Of a stretch of 64,000 nt of DNA, positions 45,120-64,000 are shown piece after piece. The translations under genes and the position numbers were made by a program. The notes under the pieces were generated by a model. It was not told the origin of the DNA and did not search any database. It saw only the letters and a list, made by a program, of their open reading frames with translations. The DNA is from Theodoxus fluviatilis (Eukaryota; Mollusca; Gastropoda; Cycloneritida; Neritidae), in contig JAWQFJ010002788.1 in NCBI GenBank assembly GCA_034096865.1, forward strand, positions 184,221 through 248,220, written 5' to 3'. How positions within the stretch are numbered: the stretch's first letter is position 1; each line of letters begins with the position of its first letter.

Positions 45120-46450
45120 GAAGGCCTGCGTGATTTCAAGCATCACAAAACAGCATGCGTGTGTCCTGAATGCCTAGATGTACATGATGTGGAAGCATGA
45201 GCGTAAGTCATGCAAACTTGCGCGAGATGTTGACGAAGATTGTGCAAGCACGCGAGGAAGAGATAATGCAAATGCACGCACCAGCACATTCAGATCTTTA
45301 GGCACGCCGACCCAATCCTCAAACCCCACCCCCCACCCCACCCCCCACCCCCCCCCCCACCCCCACCCCCCCGCTGAAACATAGTTAGTTCCTCCACTGT
45401 TTCATAGACCGCACCTCCATTCCTCCCATCCCCCAACCATCTCTCCTTTCAACCTTCCACCGGTAGACGGACCAGTGCAGCAGCTCCAAGGGTTCCTTAC
45501 AGGTTGCCAGACAATTGCCATGGCCCCAGAACACATATTTCAAGACTGGGCTTCCATCACAGAAGGCACCGGAGACAGCCACCCGGGGTGAGGATCGGGT
45601 TTCCAAGACTCTGCGGTTCCAGCCCAGGGTTCCTGGCCATTTATTATTGCCTCAAGTCGCGCTTTGACGCCCTGGGCACCTGTTTGTGGCTGTCATATAA
45701 TAATAATGTAATCGAGCAATCAAGCCTTGAAGTGACTGAGCCTAACAGCTGACTCTGTGAAGTTTTCCCAGGCGTCTCTCTGTGTGTGTGATAGCAAGGA
45801 CCTCTCAGCCGGTGGGAAGTTTATCACGGTCCAAACATATTTTTTTTGCAAGCCGAAGTGCAAAAAAAAGGGGAGGGAGAGGGTTTGAGTGATTACGCGA
45901 GACTGTTTGTGTTTGAACGTGGTGAAAGGAAGAATTTCCCTCCGCATACTTTTGGCTTTTAAACATTCCAAAGCAATTCCGGTCTTGAAAAAAGCTGGTT
46001 TAGATTTCCCAGCATGCCCTTCTCGATATCGTTCAAACAGACGACTGCCTAGGGTTCTGTCACTGCTTCTTAAACTGCCAATCCGCGTTTGTGATGTAAT
46101 CGTGCAATGGATACGGCACAGACTTCCACAGTGAAAGATGAGGTAAACAAACGTCAACAGACAATCCCATTAAGTATGAGTGTGGTCTCTTTTGAGATCT
46201 AGGAAGGAAACATCAGTAGTTCGTTCATTCATTCGTTCGTTCATTCATTCACTCATTCATTCCTTCGTTCGTTCGTTCCTTCGTTCGTTAATCATTCATC
46301 ATCCAATTTGTTAATTTTAAATGATGATTTTTATATTCCTTTATTCCTTCATTTGATTGATTGGTCAATCAATCGTTGCCTAGGTAGATCAAATTAGGAA
46401 AGTGAGGAATGATCATTTTCTAAAAGATCCTGAGTCCTGACTACATTCCC
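45120..46450. other. No recognisable gene; TTCG/TTCA tetranucleotide tract
   Basis: C-rich CCCCACCC units at about 45325-45372 and a TTCATTCG-type tract at about 46205-46290. The frames show no family. Confidence 0.4.
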
Positions 46451-46456
46451 AATAGT

Positions 46457-46543
46457 GCTGAAATGGTCGTTGTCCCCAACATTTCCGGACATAGTACTCG
46501 GAGTACTCTCTCCGGAAATGTTGGGGACAACGACCATTTCAGC
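46457..46543. other. Perfect 33 bp hairpin with a structured loop
   Basis: The arm 46457-46489 (starts GCTGAAATGGTCGTTG) is exactly complementary to 46511-46543. The 21 nt loop itself contains the 7 bp palindrome AGTACTC-G-GAGTACT. The whole forms a near-continuous stem of about 40 bp. It could be a miniature inverted repeat, a small-RNA precursor-like hairpin or an amplification artefact. The sequence does not say which. Confidence 0.8.
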
Positions 46544-46559
46544 CCCAAGCGTCTCAACA

Positions 46560-47950
46560 TAAACATCTCCTGAAAGGAAGCAGAGTTCTAACAAACGAGA
46601 AACAATGAGGAAATGAAGAAAAGCGTCGTCGTGTTAAATTTTATATACATATTGCGTATCTCCCCGTAGATGTAACTGAAGTTGCGGACATTCCTCCACT
46701 ACGTCCAGTCTTCATTCTGTCTATAAGGTCTCCGCTCTATTAGGAGAGGGAGGTGGTTTTGTTAACCGTGAAATCCGACATCTGTTGTTCGTCTGGAAGC
46801 GATAGGCTATCGCTTCCCCATGCCAAGCAATCGAAACCTTTTGGATTTCCGCTATAGCGCGATCGAATGAGACAGGGTAAACAATGCGTGATGTTGAGTA
46901 CACCATTATTTGCCCCAATGGTTACCAGAGAGGTTTCCACGGCAGTCTGTCAGTCACAGGTGCCGCGACTGAACGCAGTTGGGTTTTCTCCCGACAAGCA
47001 AAGAATTTGACTGCAGTACCATTATTTGATATAATAATTTTATGCAGTGGTTTCGAACTTCTCATGCATGAAAACAATACATGTATTGCGATAACACATC
47101 ATGGTCATTTCTTTTAAAAGACAATCGGCGCTCTCACCATGTTCGATACTTAACTTCAGGGTCTTTGTTTTTCCGACAGTAATGATTCCAGGCAGAAATT
47201 GCTAGATGATTTTTTTATGCTTTGCTTTTCCAATCGTCACCCTGAAACAACACTCAAACCTCGGTATTGCTATTTCATGAAGATCTATGTAGACAACAAC
47301 AAAACGACATGTCCCCAACAGCTTATTCCCTTTAAGTTTAACCCTTACCATTGTGCAGTAAGGAACTCACGGTTCAAATGCGTTGCTTTCTTTCCACAAG
47401 TGTGCCTCTTTACAGAAACCAAAGCCAGCACTTACTTCAAACAGCGACTCCGGAAGGCGCGACTCTACTACAGATCCAAGGTGTGGGGGGGCACAGCCAA
47501 TGGAGGGCTCCAGGGGCGGATGGACGGCGACTAGCGACTGAACTCACGTGGGCTGTGGGCGCGTGGGAACTGAACTGCGCGCGCCATGCTCCTAGCGCCA
47601 CCTCGCAGGCAGTTGCAGAGGCTGGCGGGAAGATAAGCCGCCTCATACAGAGGAGATGCTCGCCTGGCGACAAAAAGCCAACAGCGCGGCAAGTCATGGT
47701 GAAAATGTGCCAAGCATCGCGATCGAAAATGTTTGCTATTTAGTTATTTCGTAGGCGGCCAGGTCTCACGTTTTCACTATCACCATAGTCTTACTTCTTT
47801 TAAATCAGCGATAGCACTACAACAACCAATGTAGAAGTTTGAAAACAGCTCTTCTGGAGAAAAAAAGTTCTTTTTTTTTAACAAGCCAGGAAGATAAAAC
47901 CAGTGCCTACAAGAATATATCAACCTACGATGAAGACACGACTTAGTAAA
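46560..47950. other. No recognisable gene
   Basis: Several frames of 60-130 codons lie at 46884-47743, none with a recognisable domain. Expected N-terminal CHFR sequence was sought here and not found. Confidence 0.4.
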
Positions 47951-47956
47951 CATTGT

Positions 47957-47959
<3 letters not shown>

Positions 47960-48008
<49 letters not shown>

Positions 48009-48103
48009 ACACATACACACACGCGCGCACACACACACATACACACATGCACGCACGCATGGACACGCGCGCACGCGCAAACACACACACACACACACAC
48101 ACA

Positions 48104-48147
<44 letters not shown>

Positions 48148-48244
48148 GCCATACTAAACCAATGATTCCAACAGCTCCCAGTTATCTTTGTGATCATTTC
48201 TTGTTTTGTCTTCGAGAATCTAGCGGTCCATTTTTTTTTACCTA

Positions 48245-48326
<82 letters not shown>

Positions 48327-48330
48327 CAAC
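47960..48330. repeat. Three (CA)n arrays
   Basis: CA-rich arrays at about 47961-48060, 48079-48145 and 48249-48328, separated by short unique segments. Confidence 0.97.
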
Positions 48331-48940
48331 CAAAAATATTTTCCTGCATAAGAAATGTTCTCGTGAACTTCAAAATTCAAGATAGCCTATAAGCAGTCTT
48401 CTGAACATAGAGGAGTTTATTGCTTTTCAGCGTTTGTCCCACTGCGTATTGGAAGCTAGTGTATGCGACTCAGACTCAGTCCTCTCTATATCCGGTTGCA
48501 AGCACCATCGGTTACCGGAGTGTCAGGGTCAAAGTGCGAAACACTCGCAATGCAAAAACTAAGGAAACCGTGACTCAGCAAATTTAAGCTTCGGTTGCAT
48601 GATTCAAACTCTTTCTTTACTTAGCGTGTCATAATTATGTAACAGAAGCAAAGACTCAGAGCCCTTACTATCATAACTATATATCATAAATGTTATACCT
48701 CTCAGCAAGACATCATCAATTATTTTTTTCGGTAGATTTATATCCCATACACTATATTTGAACTTGACTTGGGTTACTTCATAATGGGCGAAGTCAGAAG
48801 GTCAGGCTGAATGAGGAAGAAGAAAGGAATTTGACTTGTCGCATATAAAATGTTTCCTGTTTGGAGAGGAGAATAGAAATGGGAGGGGAGCTAGAGGAAA
48901 GAGAAGGAAGGGAGTGGGGGGACTGGGGGTGGGGGTGGAC

Positions 48941-48985
<45 letters not shown>
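48941..48985. repeat. (CA)n microsatellite
   Basis: About 22 CA units upstream of the first visible CHFR exon. DNA from 48400 to 49454 shows no exon that I can support. Confidence 0.95.
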
Positions 48986-48987
<2 letters not shown>

Positions 48988-49454
48988 TGAGTCAGGGTGG
49001 CGAGTGCTGTTTTGAAGTGCATGAATGGCTGAAAAAATGACAATGAATCAGAGGATCTTATAATCTGCTGATTGAAAAAGATGCTACTTTTTATCCTTTC
49101 TCAGGCTAAGGGACAGGTTGCTGAACTATCAGTATTTCAACATTTTCAGGGATCTAAATGTGTCTTAAAATTAAATGTATAAATTTCAGTACCAATACAC
49201 CATCACCAAAAAAACAACCTCTTACAAATATTCTTGTTAAAATGAAATACTGTGTTCAAAGGGAACATATTCTCTGCTTGAAGAATACCTAGCTGTTGCC
49301 CACTGATCACCCCCTACCTTCTTACCCCTCTTGCTGTTTGTCCTCTTTCCTCTTCACCTCCTGGAAGGGCAAAGTGCAATGTTTTAAGCAGTGATGCAAA
49401 CCGTAGATATCTGGTGGCACCAACACTTGGTCCTTTCTTTCTCTGCATCTCCAG

Positions 49455-61547
<12,093 letters not shown>

Positions 61548-61894
61548 GTACGCACATGTTGCCCTCTTTAGCATGTCTCTCCATTTCCCTCTTTTTCGGT
61601 CATGCTCCATCCTCATCCTATCCCTTCTCATCACTCCCAACCCCGTGCACTGCTCTCCATCAAAACCTCCACCCCAATTTGACAGTTCTCTGCTGCTTTT
61701 CCCTCTACTAGCACAGGGGTTACTGTGCTCACCCACTGTTAATTGCAGCAAGCAGTGGCAATGTTTGAAGCTGTGCAGATTCTGGAGTTGCATTCTTTGC
61801 AAAGTATTTCACTCACTTTGCCTCCCCCCACTCTGGAGGAAAACCAGACAGCTGCGAGGGTAGGGATGGGACTTTGTAGTGGAGTTAGCAGTTG

Positions 61895-64000
61895 CATGTC
61901 AGCATCAGGTTGGATATGTGGTCATGTTAGCATCAGGTTGAATATGTGGCCTTGAGCCAGCATCAGGTTGGATATGTGGCATTGAGTCAGCATCAGGTTG
62001 GATATGTGGCCTAGTCAGCATCAGGTTGGATATGTGGCCATGTCAGCATCAGGTTGGATATGTGACCTTGAGTCAGCATCAGGTTGGATATGTGGCCTTG
62101 AGTCAGCATCAGGTTGGATATGTGGCCATGTCAGCATCAGGTTGGATATGTGGCATTGAGTCAGCATCATGTTGGATATGTGGCCATGTCAGCATCGGGT
62201 TGGATATGTGGCCATGTCAGCATCAGGTTGGATACGTGGCCATGTCAGCATCAGGTTGGATATGTCACCATGTCAGCATCAGGTTGGATATGTCACCATG
62301 TCAGCATCAGGTTGGATATGTGGCACTGAGTCAGCATCAGGTTGGATATGTGGCATTGAGTCAGCATCAGGTTGGATATGTGGCCATGTCAGCATCAGGT
62401 TGGATATGTGGCATTGAGTCAGCATCAGGTTGGATATGTGGCCATGTCAGCATCAGGTTGGATATGTCACCATGTCAGCATCAGGTTGGATATGTGGCAT
62501 TGAGTCAGCATCAGGTTGGATATGTGGCCATGTCAGCATCAGGTTGGATATGTGGCATTGAGTCAGCATCAGGTTGGATACGTGGCCATGTCAGCATCAG
62601 GTTGGATACGTGGCCATGTCAGCATCAGGTTGGATATGTCACCATGTCAGCATCAGGTTGGATATGTGGCCATGTCAGCATCAGGTTGGATATGTGGCAT
62701 TGAGTCAGCATCAGGTTGGATATGTGGCATTGAGTCAGCATCAGGTTGGATATGTGGCCTTGAGTCAGCATCAGGTTGGATATGTGGCCATGTCAGCATC
62801 AGGTTGGATATGTGGCCATGTCAGCATCAGGTTGGATATGTGGCCATGTCAGCATCAGGTTGGATATGTGGCATTGAGTCAGCATCAGGTTGGATATGTG
62901 GCCTTGAGTCAGCATCAGGTTGGATATGTGGCATTGAGTCAGCATCAGGTTGGATATGTGGCCATGTCAGCATCAGGTTGGATATGTGGCCATGTCAGCA
63001 TCAGGTTGGATATGTGGCATTGAGTCAGCATCAGGTTGGATACGTGGCCATGTCAGCATCAGGTTGGATACGTGGCAATGTCAGCATCAGGTTGGATATG
63101 TGGCCATGAGTCAGCATCAGGTTGGATATGTGGCCATGTCAGCATCAGGTTGGATATGTCACCATGTCAGCATCAGGTTGGATATGTCACCATGTCAGCA
63201 TCAGGTTGGATATGTGGCATTGAGTCAGCATCAGGTTGGATATGTGGCATTGAGTCAGCATCAGGTTGGATATGTGGCCATGTCAGCATCAGGTTGGATA
63301 TGTGGCCTTGAGCCAGCATCAGGTTGGATATGTGGCCTTGAGTCAGCATCAGGTTGGATATGTGGCCATGTCAGCATCAGGTTGGATATGTGGCCATGTC
63401 AGCATCAGGTTGGATATGTGGTCATGTCAGCATCAGGTTGGATATGTGGCCTTGAGTCAGCATCAGGTTGGATATGTGGCCTTGAGTCAGCATCAGGTTG
63501 GATATGTGGCCTTGAGTCAGCATCAGGTTGGATATGTGGTCATGTTAGCATCAGGTTGAATATGTGGCCTTGTCAGCATCAGGTTGGATATGTGGCATTG
63601 AGTCAGCATCAGGTTGGATATGTGGCCATGTCAGCATCAGGTTGGATATGTGGCCATGTCAGCATCAGGTTGGATATGTGGCCTTGAGTCAGCATCAGGT
63701 TGGATATGTGGCCTTGAGTCAGCATCAGGTTGGATATGTTGCATTGAGTCAGCATCAAGTTGGATATGTGGCCTTGAGTCAGCATCAGGTTGGATATGTG
63801 GCCATGTCAGCATCAGGTTGGATATGTGGCCATGTCAGCATCAGGTTGGATATGTGGCCTTGAGTCAGCATCAGGCTGGATATGTGGCCATGTCAGCATC
63901 ATGTTGGATATGTGGCCATGTCAGCATCAGGTTGGATATGTGGCCATGTCAGCATCAGGTTGGCTATGTGGCCATGTCAGCATCAGGTTGGATATGTGGC
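61895..64000. repeat. 28/30 bp minisatellite, over 70 copies, runs off the window end
   Basis: Unit GTCAGCATCAGGTTGGATAT plus GTGGCCAT (28 bp), or plus GTGGCCTTGA / GTGGCATTGA (30 bp); a third type ends GTCACCAT. About 2.1 kb is visible inside a CHFR intron. The frames across it (SASGWICGHVSIRLDMWP-like) exist in all registers because 28 is not a multiple of three; none is a gene. Confidence 0.97.

Noticed and set aside
44464..45146. Open frames of up to 215 codons rich in Leu-Thr-His-Ser
   Set aside because: Artefacts of GT and GAGT simple repeats.
48480..48560. Possible CHFR FHA exon with STIGYR
   Set aside because: The frame does not continue into an FHA-like sequence, lacks a matching phase 1 donor, and the resemblance is limited to three residues.
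62026..63863. Overlapping frames of 71-245 codons with SASGWICGHV repeats
   Set aside because: Registers of the 28/30 bp minisatellite within a CHFR intron.
61895..64000. CRISPR-like regular repeat
   Set aside because: There are no unique spacers; the whole 28/30 bp period is repeated. The context is a eukaryotic intron.

Overview
The window looks like nuclear DNA of a marine invertebrate, most likely a mollusc and probably a gastropod. Genes are sparse and split by introns with GT-AG signals. No operons or bacterial-type genes were seen. Microsatellites, minisatellites, decayed non-LTR retrotransposons and small inverted-repeat transposons fill most of the space. The mollusc assignment is inference. 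It rests on a shematrin-like glycine-rich secreted protein, on a repeat built from TGACCTTG motifs, and on a peptide-receptor-like GPCR of a kind common in molluscs.

Three genes are well supported. (1) Minus strand, 137-3844: a 276-residue secreted Gly/Tyr-rich protein. Its first exon codes only Met-Lys, a 2.9 kb intron follows, and one exon codes the rest. A TATA box lies just upstream. (2) Minus strand, 17498-20627: a complete two-exon class A GPCR of 386 residues, split inside its DRY-equivalent motif. (3) Plus strand, 49455-61547: fifteen consecutive exons of the ubiquitin ligase CHFR, covering most of the FHA domain, the RING finger and the start of the cysteine-rich region. The first coding exon was not found, and the 3' exons lie beyond position 64000.

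Mobile DNA between the genes includes: an I/Jockey-like LINE fragment with RNase H (11927-13200, minus); at least four other copies of a similar 3' tail; a second, unrelated LINE pseudogene (33337-36140, plus) split by a 1.26 kb TGACCTTG element; two copies of a fold-back element with clear 8-9 bp target duplications (4555-5006 and 18662-18977); a MITE-like element with 16 bp termini (39193-39670); and an element with arms of about 140 bp (41341-42172).

Tandem repeats include a 38 bp minisatellite (30270-31521) that seems to have grown from a retroelement 3' region, a 28/30 bp minisatellite of over 2 kb running off the right end inside a CHFR intron, a 1.1 kb GGT tract, and many GA, CA and GAGT arrays. 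Most long open frames in the window are products of these repeats.

The three genes have no evident functional link. Their roles would be extracellular structure, peptide signalling, and mitotic checkpoint or poly-ADP-ribose-linked ubiquitination.
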